Origin: Lysinibacillus sp.
GTDB taxonomy: Bacteria; Bacillota; Bacilli; Bacillales_A; Planococcaceae
Assembly (NCBI GenBank): GCA_031181585.1
Contig: JAPSKP010000016.1
Coordinates: forward strand, 1-50,836
Direction: 5' to 3'
Length of the DNA: 50,836 nucleotides
Part shown: one piece after another, positions 17,376 through 25,500 of the stretch
Layout: every line of letters starts with the position of its first letter
Position numbering within the stretch: the first letter of the stretch is position 1
Notes under the pieces: model-generated
Seen by the model: the letters and a program-made list of their open reading frames with translations, nothing else
What the model was told of the DNA's origin: nothing
Databases searched by the model: none
Made by a program: the position numbers and the translations under genes

Positions 17376-18128
17376 TTATTTACAATGGGATACGACCTCG
17401 TTATAGTGCAAGTCCCCTCCGAAAATATCAAGTGCGCTTCCAATCGTAACATGAAGCTTCCCTTGCCCCAGCTGCTCGAACTTCCTTAAATCTTCAAGAG
17501 AACGAACGCCACCTGCATAGGTCGTAGGAATTGTTGTCCAATTGGCCAAATCAATAACAAGTTCTTCCTGCATCCCGCTGCGTTTTCCTTCTACATCAAC
17601 TGCATGGATTAACAGCTCATCACAGTACTGCTCAATCATTTGAATGGAAGCCGCATTTACTTCGAAATCGCTAAATTTAGTCCATTTATCTGTAACAACG
17701 AACCATTTTCCTTCTCGCTTACGGCAGCTTAAATCAATGACAAGCCTTTCCTTGCCTACTGCTTCCACAAGTCTTCCAAGGCGCTCCATGTCAAGTATGC
17801 CGTCATGAAAAATATACGATGTGACAATCACGTGGGAGGCGCCCGCATCTAAATAGTGGCGGGCATTTTGTGCTGTTATACCACCGCCAACTTGTAAGCC
17901 ACCAGGGTATGTATGCAGAGCAGACAATGCTGCTTGTTCATTTCCCGGACCAAGCATAATGACATGTCCGCCTGTAAGCCCGCTTTTTGCAAACATCGAG
18001 GCAAAATAAGATGCTTCGTGTTCAGATGTGAAATTTTCAACTACATCAACATTTTGATGTCCTAGCGTGCTGCCGACAATCTGCTTGACCTTTCCATCAT
18101 GCAGGTCAATGCAAGGACGAAACTGCAT
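17376..18128 (-). CDS. hisA: ProFAR isomerase HisA, eukaryotic (HIS6) type
   Basis: The 250-residue TIM barrel matches the eukaryotic-type phosphoribosylformimino-AICAR-P isomerase rather than the usual bacterial HisA. Marks are 'CIDLHDGKVKQIVGSTL', 'GGHVIMLGPGNEQA', 'YPGGLQVGGGI', 'GASHVIVTSYIF', 'IDLSCRK', 'LLIHAVDVEGK', 'IPTTYAGGVRS' and 'VTIGSALDIFGGDL', the last being a HIS6 hallmark. Catalytic aspartates D8 and D132 are present. It should convert ProFAR to PRFAR in histidine synthesis. It stands alone: no his operon genes flank it, it is convergent with dctR and divergent from recD2. An RBS GAGGTG lies 6 nt before the ATG. Family call is firm; origin by transfer is inference. Confidence 0.9.
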   Translation of the reverse strand: MQFRPCIDLHDGKVKQIVGSTLGHQNVDVVENFTSEHEASYFASMFAKSGLTGGHVIMLGPGNEQAALSALHTYPGGLQVGGGITAQNARHYLDAGASHVIVTSYIFHDGILDMERLGRLVEAVGKERLVIDLSCRKREGKWFVVTDKWTKFSDFEVNAASIQMIEQYCDELLIHAVDVEGKRSGMQEELVIDLANWTTIPTTYAGGVRSLEDLRKFEQLGQGKLHVTIGSALDIFGGDLHYNEVVSHCK

Positions 18129-18172
18129 GCTCTTTCACCTCTTTTGTCATATTATTTTGTTTCTATCATAGC

Positions 18173-18260
18173 ATTGTTCAATTATGAACAGTGAACAATT
18201 AATTCAAACGCCAAGAAACCATCAAATTTCAAGGACACTCTGCATGTCCTATGATAGAAT
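18173..18260 (+). promoter_or_regulatory. hisA/recD2 divergent region: inverted repeat and recD2 promoter
   Basis: ATTGTTCA (18173-18180) and TGAACAAT (18192-18199) form a perfect 8-bp inverted repeat upstream of hisA. Further on, AGGACA (18232-18237) and TAGAAT (18255-18260), 17 bp apart, make a plausible sigma-A promoter for recD2. The operator role of the repeat is speculative. Confidence 0.45.
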
Positions 18261-18294
18261 AGTTGTACGAATTGATGTAAAGGGGTGAAGTCGG

Positions 18295-20739
18295 GTGGCC
18301 GAAAACCTCGATTTGTTTGAAGTGAATAAACTGTTTATTCTGGGCAGGCCTATCGTGTCCATTTTCCATAATCCATCCAATATGTACTCGATTGTCCGGG
18401 TTCAAATTCAGGAAACCAATATTGAATATAAAGAAAAGGAAATTATTGTTGTTGGGTATTTACCTCCATTAACGGAAGATGAAATATATCGTTTTACCGG
18501 AATTATGAAATCCCACCCAAAGTACGGGCTGCAATTTCAGGTAGAGACATTCCAAAAAGAAGTCCCAGCTACTGAGACAGGTATCATTCATTATCTATCC
18601 AGTGATCTTTTTCCGGGGATAGGGCGAAAAACGGCAGAAGTAATCGTTGAAAAGTTAGGAATTCATGCATTGCAAAAGATTTTGGAAGACCCAGAGGCAT
18701 TGGATGCAGTACCGCGGCTTTCAAGTGATAAAAAGTCACAAATACGCGCGGCAGTAGAGCAAAACCTTGGTTTGCAGCGCGTAATGATCCAGTTAAATGA
18801 CTGGGGGTTCGGTCCCCAGCTTGGTATGAAAATTTACCAGGTATACCGGGAGGAAACAATTCCTATGCTCACGGAAAACCCTTACCGGCTTATTGAAGAT
18901 GTAGAGGGTGTGGGCTTTGGGAGAGCTGATGAGCTGGGCTCGAAGCTCGGTATTACCGGTAACCATCCAGACAGAATTAAGGCGGCGGTTCTTCATGTTT
19001 TAACTCATGCGGCTTTATCTGAGGGTCATGTCTATTTAGATGCAGAGCAAGTACTGCCTCATGTAAAGGATATGCTGGAGCAGAGTCAGCGAGTGGAAAT
19101 CCCATATGAAGCCATTTCCAAAGCTTGTATTGAAATGCGGGAAGAAAGCAAAATCTGCGGGGAAGAGACAAGACTCTATCTTCCGTCCCTCTATTTTAGT
19201 GAAGTAGGCATTGCCTCAAAAATCCTAGAGTTAATAAAGGAAAATAAAAAACAAACGCATTTTTCAAAAGATGAAATTAGAAAAGCGATTGGTGAAGTAG
19301 AGGAGCGCTATGACGTTACATATGCCCCAACACAGGCTCAGGCGATTGAAACAGCATTGAACTCAGCTGTTATGATTTTGACCGGGGGACCAGGCACTGG
19401 AAAAACGACGGTTATTAAAGGGCTGGTAGAAGTATATGCAGAATTGCATGGCTTGTCACTTGATCCCAAATATTATGCCCAGAAGGAAGAACCGTTTCCA
19501 ATTGTTCTTGCGGCTCCAACCGGAAGGGCAGCAAAACGGCTTGCAGAATCTACCGAGCTGCCAGCTATGACTATTCACCGTTTACTTGGGTTTACAGGCC
19601 AAGAAGATAAGGATGAAGAGACAAGCCGAGAGATTACAGGCAGGCTCGTGATTATTGATGAGATGTCCATGGTTGATACATGGCTTGCCCATCAATTAAT
19701 GAAAAGTCTGCCTGAAGATGTGCAAATTGTGTTTGTCGGAGACCAAGACCAGCTGCCTCCTGTAGGACCAGGCCAGGTGCTGAAGGATCTCCTTGCGTCT
19801 AAGCAGCTGCCTACTGTTGAGTTAACAGATGTATATAGACAGGCAGAGGGCTCAACAATCATTGAGATTGCCCATCAAATCAAAAAGGGTGTTGTCCCTG
19901 ATACATTAACAGCAAAGACGAGTGACCGCTCCTTTATAAAGGCAGGCTCTGATCAAGTTGCCAATGTCATTACACAGATTGTTAAAAGCGCAGTCAGTAA
20001 AGGGCAGACAATCCGGGATGTGCAGGTATTGGCACCGATGTATAAAGGACCTGCCGGAATTGATGCACTGAACAAGCAAATACAGGAGCTTGTGAATCCA
20101 AATGACGGCACAAGAAAAGAGCTTGTATTTGGCGATACCATTTTCCGTATTGGCGATAAGGTACTGCAACTTGTCAATCAACCAGAAAGTAATGTGTTTA
20201 ATGGAGATATGGGGGAAGTAATAGCTATTATTAAAGCGAAGGAAACGATTGAAAAGCAGGATCTTCTCGTAGTTAATTTTGAGGGGATTGAAGTTACTTA
20301 TCAGCGGGCAGATCTCAACCAGATCACGCTAGCCTATTGCTGTTCCATCCATAAATCGCAAGGGTCAGAGTTCCAAACGGTAATTATGCCGGTAGTCCGG
20401 GGCTATGCAAAAATGCTGCGACGCAACCTGCTTTATACAGGAATTACGCGGGCGAAAAACTTCCTGATTTTATGTGGGGAACCGGATGTCTTGGCACAGG
20501 GCCTTTCTAAAACAGATGATTTAGCACGCCTGACAAGTTTAAGAGCAAGGCTCAACCCAATGGAAATAGAGGAGCTTGTGAATGCTCCTGAAAAGGAGAT
20601 TGAAGAAAAGCGCCCGGATATAAATGAAACTAAAACTGAACAAGATCAGCCGAAAATTTTGAATGCAGAAACAGCACCTCATATTCACCCGATGATTGGT
20701 ATGAAAGATATATCGCCATATGATTTTATGGAAGAATGA
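18295..20739 (+). CDS. recD2: RecD2-type ATP-dependent DNA helicase (YrrC)
   Basis: This 814-residue 5'-3' superfamily 1B helicase of the RecBC-independent RecD2 class acts in DNA repair and replication-fork restart. The N-terminal extension includes helix-hairpin-helix-like segments ('LFPGIGRKTAEVIVEKLG', 'DVEGVGFGRADELGSKLG'). Walker A GGPGTGKTT is near residue 365; later motifs are 'APTGRAAKRL', 'IIDEMSMVDTWL', 'VGDQDQLPPVGPG', and C-terminal 'AYCCSIHKSQGSEF' and 'YTGITRAK'. The GTG start at 18295 has AGGGGTGAAG about 7 nt upstream. In B. subtilis it follows yrrB directly; here an accessory block intervenes. Confidence 0.94.
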   Translation: MAENLDLFEVNKLFILGRPIVSIFHNPSNMYSIVRVQIQETNIEYKEKEIIVVGYLPPLTEDEIYRFTGIMKSHPKYGLQFQVETFQKEVPATETGIIHYLSSDLFPGIGRKTAEVIVEKLGIHALQKILEDPEALDAVPRLSSDKKSQIRAAVEQNLGLQRVMIQLNDWGFGPQLGMKIYQVYREETIPMLTENPYRLIEDVEGVGFGRADELGSKLGITGNHPDRIKAAVLHVLTHAALSEGHVYLDAEQVLPHVKDMLEQSQRVEIPYEAISKACIEMREESKICGEETRLYLPSLYFSEVGIASKILELIKENKKQTHFSKDEIRKAIGEVEERYDVTYAPTQAQAIETALNSAVMILTGGPGTGKTTVIKGLVEVYAELHGLSLDPKYYAQKEEPFPIVLAAPTGRAAKRLAESTELPAMTIHRLLGFTGQEDKDEETSREITGRLVIIDEMSMVDTWLAHQLMKSLPEDVQIVFVGDQDQLPPVGPGQVLKDLLASKQLPTVELTDVYRQAEGSTIIEIAHQIKKGVVPDTLTAKTSDRSFIKAGSDQVANVITQIVKSAVSKGQTIRDVQVLAPMYKGPAGIDALNKQIQELVNPNDGTRKELVFGDTIFRIGDKVLQLVNQPESNVFNGDMGEVIAIIKAKETIEKQDLLVVNFEGIEVTYQRADLNQITLAYCCSIHKSQGSEFQTVIMPVVRGYAKMLRRNLLYTGITRAKNFLILCGEPDVLAQGLSKTDDLARLTSLRARLNPMEIEELVNAPEKEIEEKRPDINETKTEQDQPKILNAETAPHIHPMIGMKDISPYDFMEE

Positions 20740-21176
20740 GGATAGTATTGTGGGACGCAAATCAACGCAAAGGGACAAAATTCGTCCAATAAAATAATTC
20801 ACAAGTTGGACAAAAAATGTCCAAAATAAAGGAAGGCGGAAAAAGAATCATGATCTTCTTTTCTTTCAGGATCTTCCAATATATAGGGTATTGTTCTGAA
20901 ACGACAGCGCGATTTGGCGGCTGTCGTTTTCTCTTTTAAACACTTAATTTCTCGTTTTAACAGAAAAAATTCTAGAAAATAATACAGGTTATAAAATATG
21001 AAAGGAAATGAAGTAAGGATTGAATATTCGGCAATAATAAAAATTTTAGAATTTACTATCAATTTACAACAAATTTCTGTTTTGATAACATACGTTGTAA
21101 GTCGTCTGTTGTCCGTTGTCGAATGTCAATAGATGGAAATGAAAAGGGTTTCAAATATATAAGAGTAGGTGTAAAT
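20740..21176 (+). other. Non-coding region recD2-nupC: tandem inverted repeats and terminator
   Basis: No ORF is supported. Two similar 15-bp inverted repeats, GGACAAAATTCGTCC (20773-20787) and GGACAAAAAATGTCC (20808-20822), lie 35 bp apart. A terminator stem follows at 20899. The nupC promoter is not clear; TTGATA near 21082 is a possible -35. Confidence 0.45.
20899..20937 (+). terminator. Rho-independent terminator of recD2
   Basis: The perfect 10-bp arms AAACGACAGC (20899-20908) and GCTGTCGTTT (20920-20929) are followed by TCTCTTTT. Confidence 0.8.
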
Positions 21177-22388
21177 ATGCATTTGATTTGGGGAATCATC
21201 GGTATTTTAGTCGTTCTTGGAATCGGGTTCGCCTTTTCGGCAAACCGCAAAGCAATTCAATGGCGCATTGTATTATCTGGATTGGCAATTCAGCTTTTAT
21301 TTGCGTTTATCGTATTGAAATGGGAATTCGGGCGTGAAAAGCTCATGCAGCTATCTAACGGTGTCCAAAATTTAGTAAACTATGCGTTTGAAGGTGTTGA
21401 TTTCGTATTCGGCGGGCTGGCAAACGCTGACAAAGTTGGTTTTGTATTTGCGATGAGTGTATTAACAATTATTATTTTCTTCTCATCTTTAATATCAGTA
21501 CTTTATTATTTAGGAATCATGCAAATCATCATCAAAATTATTGGTGGTTTCCTATCAAAAGTATTGGGAACGTCACAAGCGGAATCTGTTAACGCAGCAG
21601 CTAACATCTTCGTTGGCCAAACTGAAGCACCGTTAGTAATTCGGCCGTTCTTGAATACGATGACAAAGTCCCAGCTGTTTGCTGTTATGACAGGTGGTCT
21701 TGCATCTGTTTCAGGTTCAGTATTAGTAGGATATTCACTACTAGGTGTACCACTTGAATATTTACTTGCAGCAAGCTTTATGGCGGCGCCGGCCGGATTG
21801 GTACTAGCGAAATTGATTGTGCCTGAAACAGAAGAAGTAGATGAAACAAACTTCAAGCTGGAGAAGGATGAAACATCGACAAATGTTATCGATGCTGCAG
21901 CGAACGGTGCTGCAGATGGCCTGAAACTTGCGGCAAATGTAGGTGCGATGCTGATTGCTTTCATCGCTCTGATCGCCTTGCTTAATGGAATATTAGGTGG
22001 TATTGGCGGCTGGTTTGGCTATGGAAACATTACTTTAGAAGGCATACTCGGCTACGTATTTGCTCCGCTTGCCTTTGCTATCGGAGTACCATGGGAAGAA
22101 GCTGTCCGTGCAGGTTCATTCATTGGACAAAAATTAATCCTTAATGAGTTCGTTGCATTTTCCAACTTTGGACCTGTGATTGGAGACTTCACGGAAAAGA
22201 CGGGAATTATTATTTCGTTCGCCCTTTGCGGTTTTGCAAACTTGAGTTCAATGGGGATTTTAATCGGCGGTCTAGGCGGAATGGCACCGGACAAGCGTTC
22301 TGTAATTGCTAAGCTGGCATTAAAAGCAGTTCTTGCAGGTACACTTGCTTCATTACTATCAGCTGCAATTGCTGGTATGTTCTTATAA
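21177..22388 (+). CDS. nupC: Concentrative nucleoside transporter, NupC family
   Basis: This 403-residue membrane protein has the CNT family layout: an N-terminal three-helix part ('ANRKAIQWRIVLSGLAIQLL', 'FAFIVLKWEFG'), a gate region ('VFGGLANADKVGFVFAMSVL'), the nucleoside-site motif 'GQTEAPLVIRPF', and 'MTGGLASVSGSVLVGY'. C-terminal 'NEFVAFSNFG' and 'ALCGFANLSSMGILIGGLG' are the second binding-site helices. It imports nucleosides with protons or sodium. The ATG at 21177 matches the family start; the frame is open to 21123. It lies directly before the secreted nuclease/nucleotidase gene, which suggests joint use. Confidence 0.92.
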   Translation: MHLIWGIIGILVVLGIGFAFSANRKAIQWRIVLSGLAIQLLFAFIVLKWEFGREKLMQLSNGVQNLVNYAFEGVDFVFGGLANADKVGFVFAMSVLTIIIFFSSLISVLYYLGIMQIIIKIIGGFLSKVLGTSQAESVNAAANIFVGQTEAPLVIRPFLNTMTKSQLFAVMTGGLASVSGSVLVGYSLLGVPLEYLLAASFMAAPAGLVLAKLIVPETEEVDETNFKLEKDETSTNVIDAAANGAADGLKLAANVGAMLIAFIALIALLNGILGGIGGWFGYGNITLEGILGYVFAPLAFAIGVPWEEAVRAGSFIGQKLILNEFVAFSNFGPVIGDFTEKTGIIISFALCGFANLSSMGILIGGLGGMAPDKRSVIAKLALKAVLAGTLASLLSAAIAGMFL

Positions 22389-22397
22389 TAAAAGTGA

Positions 22398-22437
22398 AAA
22401 CAGATCATTCATGAGTTCTCATGAATGGTCTGTTTTT
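22398..22437 (+). terminator. Rho-independent terminator of nupC
   Basis: A 17-bp stem with one wobble, AAACAGA and CATTCATGA against TCATGAATG and TCTGTTT, encloses a GTTC loop and ends in TTTTTT. So nupC and the next gene can be transcribed separately. Confidence 0.9.
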
Positions 22438-22585
22438 TGTATAAAAAAGGATATTTTTGACGCCCTTGTATCTATTTTACAAGTCCCAATTTTAAGAATA
22501 TTTCGCTATAGTGTAAGGCTGCTAGAAATGATAATTTTATGACAAAGGATTTATTTTAGAAAACGATAGCGAAAAGGAGAATTAT

Positions 22586-25500
22586 ATGAACTATTCCGGG
22601 AGAACATTGGTATTTAAGGCTTTAACAGTTGGAGTGGCGGCTATGGTAGTGCCGGCGGCAGGATCCGCCTATGCAGAAGCAGCAAAGGAAGATAAAGTAC
22701 CAAGCTATAAGACGAATGAAGCAAAGTCGATTATTAGCGGTCCAATCGAAGCGCCAGCGTATGATCGGTATAAAATTGCTCTGAATCATTCATTGAATTA
22801 CCAAGCGCATAAACCTAGTGCATCTAATGAAAGACCTGCAAATAATCCTGGTAAGGGGAATAAAGGAGAACATCCTGGAAAAGGTCCGAAGCCTGACAAA
22901 GGTCAAAACAAACCGGTGGACGTATCGTTCCTGCATTTAAATGATACACATGCAAATCTTGATCAGGTGGCAAAGCGGGTCTCGGTTGTAAAAGAAAAGC
23001 GTGAGGAAAATCCAGAAACAATAGTAGTAGATGCTGGAGATGTCTTTTCGGGAACATTGTATTTTAATGAATTTAAAGGACAGGCTGATGTAAAATTCAT
23101 GAACCTGATACAGGTAGATGTTATGACATTCGGCAACCATGAATTCGATTTAGGTTCCTCAAAGGAAGGACACCGGGCACTAGTAAATTTTATTAAGGCA
23201 GCAAAATTCCCCTTTGTTTCTTCAAATATAGATTTCTCAAATGATCCAATCTTTAAAGGTTTATTTAATACGAAAATAAAAACAAATGCAAAAGACGGGC
23301 AAATATACACAGGAATTGTGAAAGAGGTAAAAGGGCAGAAAATCGGTTTCTTCGGCTTAACTACGGAAGAAACGGCGACAATCTCCAATCCAGGAAGTAT
23401 TGCCTTTAAAAACTATATTGAACAGGCTCAGAAAATGGTGGATGAATTTGAGAAAATGGGTGTCAATAAAGTTGTGGCCGTGACACATATCGGTTTTGAT
23501 GATAATGCAGAAATTGATAATGACCAGCAACTGGCAAAGCATGTAGATGGCATTGATGTCATTATTGGTGGTCACTCACATACAAAGCTAGAAGAACCAG
23601 TAGTAATCTCTGAAGGGCAAGAGCCAACAGTCATTGTGCAGGCATACCAATATGGAGATTACGTTGGTTCGCTTGATGTATCTTTTGATAAAAAAGGGGT
23701 CATTACAAAATACGATGGAGAATTGATTGCTACTGCAGATTATGAGGATGATCCGGAGGCAGCTGTTCTTCTGAAGCCTTATCAAAAGAAAATAGAAGAA
23801 CTTCAGCAGACTGAAATCGGGGTAACGCTAGATCAGCCTCTTGACAACCCTCGTACAGGTGGCGATTTGACAAAGCCGAGTGTGCGTAAAAATGAAACGG
23901 TATTAGGAAACCTCATTACAGATGGAATGCTGGCAAAAGCACGGCAGTATGATGACGAAGTTGTCATGGCCTTCCAAAATGGTGGAGGTATCCGCAACGG
24001 TATTGACGCTGGTCCGATTACTGTAGGCGAGGTCATCACTGTACTGCCGTTCGGTAATACGCTTGCGACTATGCGCTTGACAGGGGCAGAAATTAAAGCT
24101 GCGTTTGAACATAGTATATCTGCCTACCCAAATGAAAATGGCGGATTCCTTCATGTAGCGGGCGCTAAAGTATGGTTTGACAGTACAAAGCCTGCAGGGG
24201 GGCGTATCATTTCCATTCAAGTGCAGCAGGGGGGCAGCTTTACAGACATTGAGGATAACAAAACATATTCTGTGGCGACAAATGCCTTCACTGCCAAAGG
24301 TGGAGATGGCTTTGATGTATTTGCTAAAGCGTATCATGAGGGACGGGTGATAGATTTAGGGCTATCCGATTGGGAGAACTTCCGTGATCATCTAGTAAGT
24401 TTAGATTCTATCCCTTCAATGATAGAGGGGCGCATCAAAGATGTGATAGACATACCGGAAAGTGCTGGCGATATCTTCATTTCAGAATATGTGGAAGGAA
24501 GCAGCAATAATAAAGCAATCGAACTTTATAACGGGACAGGCGAGGATGTGGATTTATCAGATTACCAATTAGAGCTATATACAAACGGTAAAACAACGGT
24601 TCAAAATACACAGACATTTGAAGGTATGACCCTTAAAAACGGAGAAACGCTCGTGCTCATTCACTCATTGTCAAACGATAGTCTACGGACGAAAGGGGAT
24701 ATGACATCTGCTGTAGTCAATTTTAACGGGGATGATGTCTTGCTTCTGAAACGTGGCGGCGAGATTGTCGATTCATTTGGACAGTTAGGGTATGATCCAG
24801 GAGAGGCATGGACCGAAGGGGAAGTATCTTCTCAAAATAAAACGCTTGTGCGCATCTCTGCATCAGGTGATACAAATCCAGAAGACACATTTGACATTGC
24901 TAACCAATGGAAGGCCTTTCCTATTGATACCTTCGATTATTTAGGGAAGCATAGTCCAGTGGAAGAAGAGCCCGAAAATCCTTCGCAGCCGTTATCTATC
25001 CAGGAGGCACGACAGGCTGGAGTCGGAGAAACGGTGAGTATTAGGGGGACAGTAACAGCAAAATTAAATAATACCTTTACAGTGGAAGATGAGACTGCTG
25101 CAATCACAGTATACGAAAAGTTAGATACAGCTGTTGGTGATGTGGTTACATTAACGGGCACTTTAGGAGAATATAGAAATCTTTTACAGCTGCAGAATGT
25201 AACGCTTAACCAAAAAGCTGCGGGTACACCACTTGACCCTGCTGTTATTACCGGTGAGCAAATGAATGAAGCCAATGAATCCAAATTGGTGAAGCTTGAA
25301 GATGTAAGTGTCCTATCTGGAGGGCCAAATAATTTTACGATTGAAGTAGATGGCGTACAAAAAGTGCTGCGGGATGAGAGCGGCTTATTAGGAATAGAAG
25401 TGGGTGCCGCCTATGAATCAATTACAGGTATCATTCAACAATACAATAATGACTATCAACTTCTACCTCGCTCTGCAGCGGATATTAAGCTGGATTCGAG

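Noticed and set aside
21506-21964. 152-codon minus-strand frame inside nupC
   Set aside because: It mirrors the codon structure of nupC on the other strand and has no RBS or family resemblance.
22560-22575. Cre-like sequence before the nuclease gene
   Set aside because: The stretch GAAAACGATAGCG lacks the consensus ends and mismatches at more than two positions.
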